The notes beneath the pieces are model-generated. The model was not told where the DNA came from, did no database searches, and worked only from the letters and a program-made list of their open reading frames with translations. A program made the translations under genes and the position numbers. From Auriscalpium vulgare (taxonomy: Eukaryota > Basidiomycota > Agaricomycetes > Russulales > Auriscalpiaceae), in the NCBI GenBank assembly GCA_019915015.1, contig JAHBBC010000073.1:1-55973 (forward strand): 55,973 bases of DNA. The letters run 5' to 3'. Within the stretch, counting starts at the first letter, position 1. Each line of letters opens with the position of its first letter. Positions 31,675-43,166 of this stretch are shown here, in pieces.

Positions 31675-34251
31675 GGTGGGGAGTGGACGAGGGGGTGTAA
31701 GTGACGGGGGAATGGTATACGCAGCGGCATTTTGAGGGTTTGAGGAGACAACTTCGACCGCTCGAAGCTGCAGAACGCCGTTAATGAGCAGCCGGAAGCC
31801 GAAGACCCGTAGGCCGTAGCCTGTTTTGGGCCCGTAGGCGCGTCCGCGCGATTGGCGGTGGACCAATTCGGACTCGGAGGTTAGCGTCAACAGGTACAAC
31901 CCAAGTCAACAGAACCTGCCTTTGAATGATCATCAATAGCATGCATGTCCCATGCTCCTGGTGAGAGCGAGAGGAAGGTGTGAGGACAGGTGTATCACCG
32001 CGGAAACTGGGGGGAACACTTTACAGTACTACTAGCCGAGGCTTGAACAACACTGTCACCACCCCCATCCGCGCCGCGGTAGTCCGCCGTTCTACACCCT
32101 CAACGGCTGGACCCGCTGGACCTCCCTTCAGTCCGTATGAAAGACATGGTCATGGAGCCGAATTATCGCAGGCGGAGATGCCAGCAGTGCGTGCTTCCCG
32201 TCATTCAACATCACTGGACTCGCATGGACTCGGTCAGTGAAAATCCGATGAACACACATAAATCCTAACGCGCAATGCTCATGCAGCATCCTCCTCGGGT
32301 GTTGGAACGGCTAGGATAGTGAGAGGTATCAGCAGGAGAGGAGTCAGCAAGGTGAGTGTTCTTGTCGGCCATGGCCATGTGGCGACGACGACCTGGTCCC
32401 TTTTAGCCACTCTACTACCTTGAACACAGGAAATTGGTGGATGCATTGCTCACCGTAGAATGCAGAGGCAAGCAAGAATTTTCGCTGGCCCCGGGAAGCT
32501 ATACACTGGCAGCTAGTCATCGTCAATCTCGAAGATAAACCAAGATATACCCGAAACACTTCTCCAGTTGCGGTCCTTCAAGACCACCCTTCCTTGCAGA
32601 AGTAAGCTTTCACCACTGGTTCCGGTCATAGGAACATGCCATCCTTCGCCTCGTCGAACGCTAACTCTGGTAGCGTAGCACGAGGCTATGAAAGAATTGC
32701 ATGGTTGATGGTACACCTGGTGCTTCGCTCGAACCTTTTCAAGCAGTAAACTGTTAATCTCTAGTGAGTGCCGTCCTCCGCCGTCCGCGACCCCTCTTGA
32801 AGTCCAGAGTTACACTATACGGGCGCTTATGAAACGGGAGCGCCCGGAATGAAGGCCCACTGACCGGCAATTTCTTCTCGTATGTATTTCGCACTGTGTT
32901 CGACCCAGATTAATAATAACACGTAGCTTGGATTCAAGTTGTCCACTCCTGCGTATAGCGTGGTCGAAGACGCGATAATGATTGAGTGGCACCGCTTCCT
33001 CTTCTGCTGCCTGCGAGAAGCTTTCTTCTCGAGCGCCTTCCGATGAAGTCTAAAAGGGTGACGCGAGAGAGCTGGAGATTGATGATAGGAGGATCTATAT
33101 CTCTCTGACGCTTGTAGTCAGCTCTCGAGGTTCGCAATCACAGGAAGTGCTTTCATACTAAACAAGCCCGTACGAGCGATAAAGAGAGCTTCCTGGTGGC
33201 TTCGACGCGGATCTTGGGGCAGAGCCGCAGAATCACATTCAAAACCGGTGTCCTCAGCAAAAAGGAGGTTGTTTCGAAGCTAACTGAGCGTCCGGAGGAG
33301 AGCGACAAGTGAAGGTAGGTTGAAAGGAAAGGCGTGACTCGGACTGACTCTCACTGAGGTGATGGGATTTCCCCTCCAGGGCCGATCGGACGACGTACTA
33401 GTCCTTCGCCTTGCCTTCGCCTCTTCAACTCGACATTGCGAAAATTGACAGCGCAGTTTGGCATTTATCCCAAGCTCAACTCAAACCTTCGGCTTTGATT
33501 GAAACGGTGTCCGAGTCCTCAGCTTGCAATCGCCGTGCCACCATGCGCCGCTAAATCGACTCTTCCGTTGTCTCTTGCAAATGCCACCACCATCATTGAT
33601 TCATTCCTCCTCGTTCCACGCGACACATCCCCTGCCACCCGGGACTCCACGGCCGCGTTTCCATAACCTGCAGCCCCGTCGCAACCCATCTTCTTGTTGG
33701 CGTCCCCGATGCACAGGCGGCGTTCGCGTCTCGGACTTGCTTTGCTCTCGTAGGCGCATCTGCCAGTGGACTCGGCCTCACATCGCATGCTGCTTTGTTC
33801 CTGAATCGCTCACACCCTGCCGACCAGCAGGATCGATGATAGGGAATGAAGATTGAGCCACCGACTCGGTCTATCGATGACGAGCGAGACCCGTGACAAT
33901 ATCCGTACGTGTTAGTCTCAGGTGCAGTCGCTCCTACATTCGCCGTTCTGCGGCGTTCACAGCGCTTAACATGTCGTCCATTGAAAGGCAGCCGTACTGG
34001 CAGAGAGAAGGGGCAGCCGGAAACGCGCCGGCGGCGGCCATACAGCCAATTAACATTTAGGCTGCATGTACTTACGAGTGTCGCTGATCCGGTGCTACAT
34101 TGTTCGCCGTAGGCACTTCTCCCGAGGTAATGAGTCCGAGACGCTGCGGATTCCCGGCACGACGTCCTCTTCATTTCGCTAATGCGCTATCAAACCGCAG
34201 AATCACCGCTCCCTCTATCGGCCTGCTCTCTTGTCGCCCTTGGTACGATAA
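31675..34251. other. 2.5-kb interval without a confirmed gene
   Basis: Minus-strand pieces at 32344-32716 (for example FLLASAFYGEQCIHQFPVFK and WRSVSGISWFIFEIDDD) look faintly protein-like, but no family, start or splice path is clear. The 193-codon minus frame at 33593-34174 and the plus frames around it are Arg/Ser/Cys-rich and appear to be chance. It may hold a decayed gene. No repeat or RNA recognised. Confidence 0.4.
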
Positions 34252-36033
34252 TCAACCATCCTCCTCGGAACTCTTGGCGTCGTTCCCGACCTTCTTTCGC
34301 CTCTTGACATTTTTGCCACTCGTGGTCTTCACGCTCGCTTTGAATGCGGCTCGCACCGCCGCCTCGCCCTCCGCCAGCGCCTGATCCGGGCTGTCGTTGC
34401 CTGCCAACATGTGCAACACCGAAATCTCTGCACGCCACATGTCCTCGCATTCGTGCGATGGCGTCTCGAGCACAAGCGGGATGCCTTGCGTGCGCGGGTC
34501 CGAGACTATATGGGAAAATGCTGGAAGGGCCAGCTCGCCACTGAGATAGAACAGGTTAGAGAAGACGGCGCAAGAGCCGTTCACAAATACGCACAGTCCC
34601 AGGTTCTCGTGTCGGTCCTTTTTGGAACCGCAACTTGTCTTCGAGTCGTTTAGGTGCATCCCGCGCAGGTGCTTCACACCAACAATACGATCAAATTCCT
34701 CCACTGAAATGAGGACGTTAACCGTGACGCGTGAATTATGAATCTGGAGGGACATCGTTCACTTGTTGTCCTATATTTCCGGAGGTTAGGGCAAGGCTAG
34801 ACGGGTGGGGAGAAACTCACGACCAGCCCTCCTTCGTACGGATATCGTAGCCCTGTTTTGTCATCAATATGAGATAGCGAGCGACACACAGGCCGGAAGA
34901 TACTAACAGCCGCAAAGGCATGACCTGCGAAACGTCAGTGGCTTGCACCTCGGAAGTCCAGAAATGCGCGCTAACATGTGTCGAGGCAAACACCCACACG
35001 CGTCTTGTCATTGACCAAAGCGATGATCTGGGCTAGCTCCTCAAACTTGCCACCAATCACGTTGCCGGCGCCAGCCTACACATGTCACATGCATCATGAC
35101 GCACAAGCAAGGAGGTAGCTCCGTGCTCACCATGTTTTCAATGACGACCACCACACCCTTGGTCTCTTCATGCGCTCGGTTGATACTGTCCGCGATGAGC
35201 GCAATGGACTCAGAAACAGTCGCGGCACCGACAGTCGAGCCTGGGCTAGTGGACAGAGACATGGTACTTATCAATCGCAATCTATATGGGGGAGATGCGA
35301 CGTACTGGAAGTTAAAGAGCTCCAGGCCAAGTTGTTCGCATCGCTTGAGTTCATCAATGAAGCAATCATAGGATTTCAGCCGCTTCTCCCTGCACAAAGA
35401 ACATAAGGAGGAGAGGCGGCGCAGACAGACATGCTCACGCGTCAGGGTTTCCCAGGTTAACGAGATAATTGCCGTGAGGCAAGACATGCGACGGCGAGTA
35501 CCCGAAATCTTTTAATCGAGACTTGAACTTAGATATCGACGCCTCGGTGAGGGGAGGTCCGCTCCATTTACGCTGCGACTTGAGGAACAGAGCGAACGCA
35601 GTCGCGCTGTCGAGAACAGATCGTCGCGTGCACTGGCAAATTCAAACAGCGTACGGACACGTACCCTAGCTTTGCAGCATTAACAATCGCGTTCTCTACC
35701 CCACCGGCGGCGGATACATGCGCGCCGATTTTCCAGGGAATATCTGCGCGGCTGGGGTAGTCTTCTGGACGCGGTTCAGGGACATCTAGTGCTTTCCGCT
35801 TGCGTTTGCTCTTTTGTGACGGATTTTCGTCCTTCGCGTTTGCATCGACTGAGGGAAGGATATCAAGCTGCACCATTGAGCACAAGCAGTTGACACGCAC
35901 CCTCAGTTTCTGCTACAGCGGTCAATTCCACCTTAACCTTCTTGATGGCGCGGCGTGTGTCGCCGGGAGTCGCAGACACCATTGTGGTGACAGCCTTGAT
36001 GGAACTTCTCGTTGAAGATCTTGTAGAAACCAT
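34252..36033 (-). CDS. APN1: AP endonuclease of the endonuclease IV family
   Basis: Start at 36033 ([15 protein letters not shown]) gives a basic, Ser/Lys-rich N-terminal extension that could hold nuclear or mitochondrial targeting. The endonuclease IV TIM barrel then follows: [97 protein letters not shown] and PLVLETP. The His, Glu and Asp residues in these blocks bind the three-zinc cluster. The enzyme cuts 5' to abasic sites and removes 3' blocking groups in base-excision repair. A Lys-rich tail ([15 protein letters not shown]) could be another nuclear signal. Introns are short (for example near 35900, 35665, 35430, 35270, 35080 and 34780). It is tandem to RPN7, which is also on the minus strand and ends 212 bp upstream of the APN1 start. 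Confidence 0.92.
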
Positions 36034-36244
36034 GCTTTGTCGGGAAGTGATGCAATCCAAGGCCACACGACATGCAGTGAACATGAAAGAGACTGCAAAT
36101 ATCGCGACTGTCGCGACAAATTGTCACATGACTATATTCATCTGGGCGAAGGACCACCGAAGGTCGCGAAAGAATCTCCTATACATTGGACAACGAGGAC
36201 TGCCTCAAATTATGCAGTATGTAGTTATACAATCGGGATACACC

Positions 36245-37610
36245 TCAATAGAGCACCTTGCTCAATCGTTGGACACTGTTCAGTAAGATATCACCCTTCC
36301 GCACAACTGTCTCCGTCTGTGCGTTCTTCAGCGCCGGCCTATTCGTCTCCACGATGCCATGTACCCGGTCAATGGTCGCATGCAAGCGTCCCGAGGCAAT
36401 GAAGCGTGAAAGCTCACTGAAAAGACGTCAGGCCCAGAACGGCAAACTGGATGGGAGAACGCACGTGTCCACAAAGTCCACAGTCACGCCGAATGCGCCC
36501 GCCAGACTTTCAAGAGTGAGAGACTGGTAAGACTGGAGGAGCTGAGCATATGCAAGAATGCGCATTTCGCGCACGTAGAAGCGGGAATGCGGCGCAAGGA
36601 GGCGTGAGGGAAGGAGGTGAGTTTGTTCAAGCGTAGCTGGAGGCCGCTTATATGAGGATGATTAACGTAGCGTACGAGTGTGCTAGCAACGCACCGAGGG
36701 CGACGAAGAATTTGTCGTAGTGGCAATCGTACAGGCTCTTCGTGAGGTCGGAGAGCGTCGGAAGCTCTGGCAACACAGAGTTTACCTCAGGTGCACCAAT
36801 GATCTGTATATGCGTTAGCCGGGGATCTCCTTAACACACGGATACGCACCTTCTTCTTCAAGTCCACTCTTGTCAGGGTCAGCGTGCCCGAAATCACAGT
36901 GAGCGCCACGAAGTCGTTGTATGGTATAAGTTCGGTGGCGGTAAAAGTGGAGAGCGCGTCGATGAAAAGCTCTCCCGCGTGTTTGAATTGCCGGATGGAA
37001 AGCAGATGCAGACCGCGGTAGACCTTCAGACGATTCCGCCGGTCCCAATCGCCGCCCTGGTCGATGAGTTCCTCCGCCTTCGTGAGATTGGTGCTGATGA
37101 GATCATGGTCGCCGAAGAAGAAGCCGATGCGGACGAGGGTTAGGACGATGTCAATGCGGGATCCCAACCCTGGCGTCTTCTCCAAGGCTAGCATCTGCGC
37201 CTCGATCGCGGTCTCCTATAGCACAAACAAAGGATAAGTCACGGATGCCGTTTTGAATTCAAGATACGGACCCGCTCGCCTATCTGCGTCAAATAGCTCG
37301 CCTTCGCGCGCAGAGCGTCTGCAATGTCACTCTCGCCCTCTGTTTCTTCCGCGTCCTTCAGTTTTTGGTCCAGCCGCTCCAGCTCCTCCTTATTCTGCTT
37401 CTCTAGCTTATCTAGCACAGTCTGGTCCAACGATACAGCGCCTGTGGCCGCGATTGATTTGTAGTACGGTGCCATTTGGTCTGCCTCGATGCCAGTGAGC
37501 AGTGCATGCCGCGAGTGTTCATGAAGGTGCGAGAGCGTGGACTGCAGGAGCGTATAATGCTCCTGAGGAAGAGCAAGGTTTGGGTATGGGAAAACTTTGT
37601 CTTCGGCCAT
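36245..37610 (-). CDS. RPN7: 26S proteasome regulatory particle lid subunit Rpn7 (PSMD6)
   Basis: Five exons, 37610-37272, 37215-36850, 36803-36695, 36636-36465 and 36416-36245, sum to 385 residues, the usual Rpn7 length. The start [20 protein letters not shown] is followed by Rpn7 solenoid segments ([60 protein letters not shown]) and a C-terminal PCI module ([56 protein letters not shown]). The final helix [16 protein letters not shown] is the bundle helix shared by lid PCI proteins. It forms part of the horseshoe of the 19S lid next to Rpn3 and Rpn6. Donors include GTCCGT and GTGCGT. The gene is head-to-head with RPN6. Confidence 0.95.
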
Positions 37611-37999
37611 GGCGACGGGGAGGAGATGAAGTGCTGGAAAGTCGGGGTCGACGAGGAAACACCGCGAGCAACGCGACGCGTCAGTTCCTGCGTGACAGCA
37701 TGGTGTGACTGTCACCGTATAACAGTAGAGTACTCCTCCGCTTCGTCCTCATCTTTTTGTTTGAGTGCTATGTGATCCTTCCGATATCTGTTTTACAGGG
37801 ATATATGGATGGTGATTTTTCTTACTGTAAGACCACTGTAAGATCGATGGGAGTTTGGACATGGCTGAGGGTAGACCTTAACCCTATGCTGAGGTTTTCC
37901 TGGACGCGTCAGCTCGACAAGTTGCGCGCGCGTCGACCGCGTCCTCAGCCTTCCTGCACCCAGAGTCATCCCGAACACCACCCTTGCCCTCGTTTTATC
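37611..37999. promoter_or_regulatory. Shared divergent promoter of RPN7 and RPN6 with two GACGCGTC palindromes
   Basis: Only 389 bp separate the two start codons. The 10-mer GACGCGTCAG occurs twice in the same orientation, at 37675-37684 and 37903-37912. Its core GACGCGTC is a perfect 8-bp palindrome containing ACGCGT, the yeast MBF/MCB core. The yeast proteasome-box GGTGGCAAA (Rpn4 site) is absent on both strands by eye. The two copies are placed so that one lies near each gene. Regulatory meaning is inferred. Confidence 0.55.
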
Positions 38000-39757
38000 A
38001 TGTCAAACTCTACGGCTTTGCTTGCAGATGCAGCATCTGCCACCGCAACGAATCCCGCGCGTGCAGAGGAGATCTACAAGGGCATACTATCTGCTTCAAA
38101 GTCTAGCGATGCGCCGGAAGAGCTGCGAAACCAGGAGACGGCTTTGATCAAGCTCGGAGAGCTTTACAGAGACCAAAAGTGCGTGGTAAACGGTGCATAG
38201 AGTGCATGAATACGAATGGCATACACAGGGACGCGCAAGCACTCGCCGATGTTATCACGCTCTCGCGCTCTTTTCTGTCCTCCACTGCCAAGGCGAAGAC
38301 CGCGAAAATGAGTACGTTGATGCCTGAACTACTGCTTGGGTATCCCAGAAGCTAACGTGCGCGTTGGTGCCTTGCAGTCCGGACTCTCCTTGCCTTCTTC
38401 TCCGCTATCCCGGACAGCCAGAAGATCCAAGTGGCTACTCTCAACGACAACATCGAGTGGGCCAAGCGTGAAAAGCGTATTTTCTTGAAGCAGAGTCTTG
38501 AGACACGACTGGTCGGTCTGTGAGTGGACAGGCTTTCCTTTAATGCGCATCTAACTAAGACTATTTAGCCAACTTGAGCTGCAGCAGTTCAAGCCGGCCA
38601 TCGCGCTCATTGACACACTTCTCGCCGAGCTGCGAAGGCTTGATGACAAGATGATCCTGACCGAAGTGCACTTGTTGGAATCGCGTGTTTACCGTGGCGT
38701 CGGTAACTTGCCCAAGGCGAAGGCAAGTTACCCGACTTCCTGCTTTCCGCACCGTGTCGAGCTAAACGTTTTACCACAGTCCTCTCTGACATCCGCTCGC
38801 ACCGCCGCGAACTCCATATACTGTCCACCACCATTGCAGGCGGCCCTTGATCTCCAGTCAGGTGTCCTTCATGCGGAAGACAAGGACTACACGACCGCGT
38901 ATTCCTATTTCTTTGAGACCTTTGAGAACCTCAGCGCCCAGGACGATCCTGGTGCCCTTGGAGCTCTCAAGTATATGCTGCTTTGCAAGATCATGCTGAA
39001 TCTGGTGCGTTCAATACAGTGGACGTATACTTTATCTTCGTTGAGACTTCGCCTCTGTCTACAGCCTGAAGACGTGACTTCCCTCCTTTCCATCAAGCTT
39101 GCGCTAAAGTATGCCCAATTGCGTGATGTGGAAAGTATGCGGGCAATAGCGCGTGCTCACCAAAATCGCGACTTGGCTGCATTCGAACAGGCGCTAAGGG
39201 ATTACCGGGAAGGTAATTAACCCCATGCTCAATCGCCGAGAAGCCTGTACCTAACCTCTCTGGCAGAGCTCTCCTCCGACCCAACCATCCGGTCGCACCT
39301 TGCCGCCCTCTACGATACTCTACTGGAGCAAAACCTTCTCCGCATCGTAGAGCCATACTCCATAGTGGAGATTGAATACGTCGCGCAGCAGGTCCGGCAG
39401 GGACGACAGGATGTGGAAGCGAAGTAAGTCCTTCGGCTTGACCTGGCTCCGCTGCCATGTGCTGAAAACGATGAAGGTTATCGCAAATGATCTTGGATAA
39501 GGTTTTCCACGGTGTCCTTGATCAAGGACGTGGATGCCTCTTGGTGTTTGACGAGCCAGAAGCTGATGTGAGCGTCGATTCTGCTGCGTGCTAGCGCTGG
39601 CACTGACTCCCACTGAAAGAACACGTATGGCGCGGCCATTGATACCCTTGAGCAAATCAGCAAAGTCGTCGATTCGTTATACGCAAAGGTACGTTTCACC
39701 TTGCTGGACCTTTTCTGCCGCTTACATCATCTTCCGCAGTCCGTTAAAATCGCATAA
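38000..39757 (+). CDS. RPN6: 26S proteasome regulatory particle lid subunit Rpn6 (PSMD11)
   Basis: Start at 38000 ([20 protein letters not shown]) and stop TAA at 39755-39757, with many short introns. Signature segments in order are [101 protein letters not shown] and [14 protein letters not shown]. The PCI winged helix [20 protein letters not shown] and the end [20 protein letters not shown] follow. Rpn6 clamps the lid to the 20S core and stabilises the 26S proteasome. One intron (38723-38779) has a GCAAGT donor; it is 57 nt, in frame and free of stops, so retention would add 19 codons. Only 20 bp after the stop a Harbinger transposon begins, so the native 3' UTR and terminator are displaced. 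Confidence 0.94.
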
Positions 39758-39930
39758 GTCTAGATAGAGCCAATATTAGGGGAGCTCAGAGTAGACCGTT
39801 TTCGTTTCCGTTTCGTTTTCAAACGCCTTTCGTTTTCGATTCGGCGCCCCGGCGTGATATTACATAATGTCACTCAATCTACGCCGCTGCGCGACACCGC
39901 CGCCATTGCTTTCGAGCTCTTCCACCAGCC

Positions 39931-41161
39931 ATGGCCCGTGCTACCTACCACGATGAGATTATCGACGCATACATCACATATATGGCTATCCAGATGGCAC
40001 TCATGCCTCCATCTTCAGCCACAGCTATGATGGAGCAGCTCCAACGCGATAGCTCAATCCTTCACACCATCCTATCCTCCCGCTACATCAACCCCCGTCC
40101 TCCCGTCGTTAAAGCCGGCAATCTCCAGCTTGCATGGGAGTATGCACAGGATCCTGCCCATCACCACCGCTTTATCAACATGCTCCGTGTCTCTCCCCAC
40201 GTCTTCGACACTATCCTTGGCCTCATCGAGGGTCATCCCGTATTCCAGAACAACTCGAACACCCCGCAGGAGGATATCCGAACGCAATTAGCGGTGACCC
40301 TGTACCGTATGGGTCGCTATGGCAATGGCGCATCTCTCGAGGATATCAGCCGTGCAGCGGGCTGTTCAGAGGGCGCTGTGGAGCTATACACGGAGAGATG
40401 TCAGGAGGCGCTGATGTCCTTGCATGGGATGTTTGTACGGCCGCTAACAGAGGAGGAGAAAGAGGTCGAGAAAAGGTGGATTGATGAGCAGCTTGGTTTC
40501 ACGGGATCCACCTGGAGGGAGGGATGGGTGATGTACGACGGGACAATTGTTGTCCTGTACAGTCGCCCCGGCCTCGACGGTGACGCGTACTACACAAGGA
40601 AGTGCAACTATGGGTTCAACGTCCAGGTATGCTGGATATCTTCTAATAGCTCCTGACTGACATATCTGTACACAGATTGGCAATACACCGTCGAATCTAC
40701 GAATCGTTGACTATTCGCTTGGCATGACCGGTTCTGCTCATGATGCATCTGCATTTGAGCATACTGCAGCTGTCAAGCATACCGACTGGTTCTTCAGAGG
40801 TGACGAGTTTGCATGGGGTGACTCTGCGTACCCTGTCAGCTCGCGGACCATCCCAGTTCACAAGAAACCAGCGTCGTTAGACCGCTCAAATGCCTTATTC
40901 GACAAACACGTAGCTCGCCTACGCGTTCGCTCTGAACACACCATGGGTGCACTCAAGGGCCGATGGCAATCCCTTCGTGGCTTACGGCTCAATATCCGTT
41001 ACAATCGGGACCATATACGAGCGTGTCGGTGGATTTCATGTTGCATCATCTTGCACAACGCAGTGCTCGACATCGAAGGATGGGCGAGTGGGACAAGCTT
41101 TGCGACTTGGCACTCACGTGCTCAGGAAGAGGACGATAGGGGGAGCCAGATGATCCTATAG
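39931..41161 (+). CDS. PIF/Harbinger DDE transposase
   Basis: Two exons, 39931-40626 and 40676-41161, give 393 residues. The N-terminal part (NMLRVSPHVFDTILGLIEGH; AVTLYRMGRYGNGASLEDIS; EGAVELYTERCQEAL) is the helix-turn-helix region seen in this superfamily. The DDE nuclease follows, with the first Asp in VMYDGTIVVLY, the second in FAWGDSAYPVS and the Glu in RVRSEHTMGALKGRWQS; RACRWISCCIILHNAVLD is the usual closing helix. It cuts and pastes the element with 3-bp duplications. The last 30 residues differ between the two copies because of indels, so the true C-terminus is uncertain. The coding region is open across all sites where copy 1 is broken. Confidence 0.9.
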
Positions 41162-41368
41162 ATGATGATATCACAGAGGATGATGATTGCGAGGCTAGGA
41201 GACGTGGCCTTGTGGCAGAAATAGTAGCCGCTCAACGAGCAGGACTTGTATAAATGAACAAGATTAAATCTGAGATTGTAAAGAGTAAGAGAGATATAAT
41301 CAGAAAGAAGAAAGGACTGTGTAGCATTAAATGAGAGGCTGCAGTTAGAAAGGACAAAAGCAAAATGA

Positions 41369-42964
41369 TCAGACTAAGCCTCGCTCCAACTCGTCTGGAA
41401 CCACAGATGATCCTCGTCCAAGATCTCTGTCCAACTGGCTCTCATCCCAGGGAGGACTATTTTCTCTCTGGCTTGTCATCTCGCTCTCGGGCTCATCATC
41501 CGGAGGTGTCGATGCGCGCGGCAGAGATGAAGGCGTCGATGCAGCGGTTGACATAGAGCCCGTGCGTGAGATGGAACGAGCGGGCGTAGCGGCGGCGACA
41601 ACCAGAGGAGGATTCTGAAGGCGCGATATATTTTCACGGAGATCTTGAAGCTGCAGCTGAAGGTCATCGTCAAGTGCTTCCGACTTGCGGCGATACTCAT
41701 CGTTCGTCCACAAGCCAATCTGCAGCTCACGAAAGAGGCGGTCGTGGCGATCGCGAGCGTCTTGGCGAAGACTATTCATGTCATCGCGCAGCCTGTCGAC
41801 AGCTTTGCGGATGTTCTCTTCCTTTGACACCGCAAAGCTACGCCTGCCACATGAATTAGTCCACGTGCATTACCAACAACTAGTATTACTTACTCGATGG
41901 ACTCCTTCAGTATGTCTTGAATGCCGGTGCGTGACGTGGGCTTGAAGCGACCCTTCAAGCTCTCCAGCTTCTCTTCCGACAGGTGTGCGGGAGTCTTCTT
42001 CGCACTTGCTTGCGACGAGGGCGGCACGCGGTTCTCTTTGGGAGTGTGTGGCGTCTGCGGTGGCGATCCCGGGCCGGGTGCGGTCGCAGAAGAGTCTTGC
42101 GCGAGAGGCGCCGGGCCATCGTGAACGCGTAGGACGGGGTCTATGTCCTCTTCGCGCGGTTGCCGCACAGGTGGCGCGTCGTCGGGAGGCTGATAGTGCA
42201 CTGTGCGGTGACCGTCCGGACCAACCCCAGTCGTGATGATGATCGGGTTTTCATTTGGCGGGTGGCAAGGATCGCGTGAATTCGGGGGAAGACAGCGAAC
42301 TCGGCCTCGATCTCCTCTGCACAGGATGTGTTAGCCTCCAGCGTGCTCATCGGAGATCACAAAATGAACTTACGCCAGATATTCTTGTGGCGTGCATCGG
42401 TATCCTCGGATGGGCCATCTGGCCCTATGTAGCAGACCAAATACTCATCTGGACCATCGTCGGCATCACCTGTGTCGACGATGGCCTCATTCCCAGTGAG
42501 GACACCTCCACCCGTGCACTTAATGCGCCGAACCTTGGAGTGATAGGTGATGCGTAGCCTACACAAGCCTGTGAGCACGTATGAGGCATCCAATAAGGGT
42601 ATGGACATACTGATTTATTTTCCCGAGCACCTTTGCTCCCAGACTGACGAAATCCGAGTCCGGAGCATCCTTCCAGAGGATGCGAGCAAGCCGCTGACCC
42701 GCTGCGACCTTACTTTCTCCGCTTTTCTTCTGGAAAGATGTCAGTAACAAAGCCCAGATGATGCGTGGGCCACCTGCATACCTCACCACGCTTGTTACCA
42801 AACATAACCTTGCGATTTTGCGGCTGTTCGAGCTCCGTGATGAGCTGCAGGAGCAGCTCATTTGGCTTCTTATTTGTGCCCCAGCTGATGTTCTCCTCAC
42901 GGGATTTCTTGCCCGGAGCTGTCTCAGGCTGGTCGGAGTCCGAGCGGCCGCGTTTCCGGGGCAT
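41369..42964 (-). CDS. Harbinger accessory protein (putative DNA-binding partner)
   Basis: Start at 42964 gives MPRKRGRSDSDQPETAPGKK, a basic stretch that fits a nuclear signal, then WGTNKKPNELLLQLITELEQ, KSGESKVAAGQRLARILWKD, DGPDEYLVCYIGPDGPSED, a Pro/Ser/Thr-rich linker, a coiled-coil-like segment (NIRKAVDRLRDDMNSLRQDA) and the end DELERGLV at 41369. Introns lie near 42780-42720, 42620-42560, 42370-42315 and 41890-41845. The W...LLxLI pattern at the start could be a Myb/SANT-like fold, as in other PIF/Harbinger second proteins, but this is not certain. Near the stop, GG for G and TT for TTT relative to copy 1 give a locally altered frame, so one copy has errors. Confidence 0.65.
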
Positions 42965-43166
42965 TAAGAGAGTAGGAGAGTGTAGATTAAGGAGGTATCG
43001 CGAGGGAATGAGTGTGTGAGACACGAAGACGCCGCACAACGCGAGCGTCACCTAAAGTCACACGATTGTCACACATCGGGTCACTTATGCCGCGGGCCGA
43101 ATCGAAAACGAAAGGCGTTTGAAAACGAAACGGAAACGAAAACGGTCTACTCTGAGCTCCCCTATT

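Larger units (their letters stand above)
39778..43163 (+). mobile_element. PIF/Harbinger-type DNA transposon, copy 2
   Basis: Bounded by the 3-bp duplication ATT (39775-39777 and 43164-43166) and by near-perfect 68-bp terminal inverted repeats, 39778-39845 and 43096-43163, starting AGGGGAGCTCAGAGTAGACC and rich in TTTTCG/CGAAAA repeats. It carries a DDE_Tnp_4-type transposase (+) and an accessory gene (-) that converge near 41.2-41.4 kb. Length is 3,386 bp. It sits 20 bp downstream of the RPN6 stop codon. Identity with copy 1 is very high apart from small indels, so both inserted fairly recently. It could be the active partner, although its accessory gene has some indels of its own. Confidence 0.95.

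Noticed and set aside
33593..34174. A 193-codon open frame on the minus strand
   Set aside because: Composition is Arg/Ser/Cys-rich with no domain, no splice context and overlapping open frames on the other strand, as expected for GC-rich non-coding DNA.
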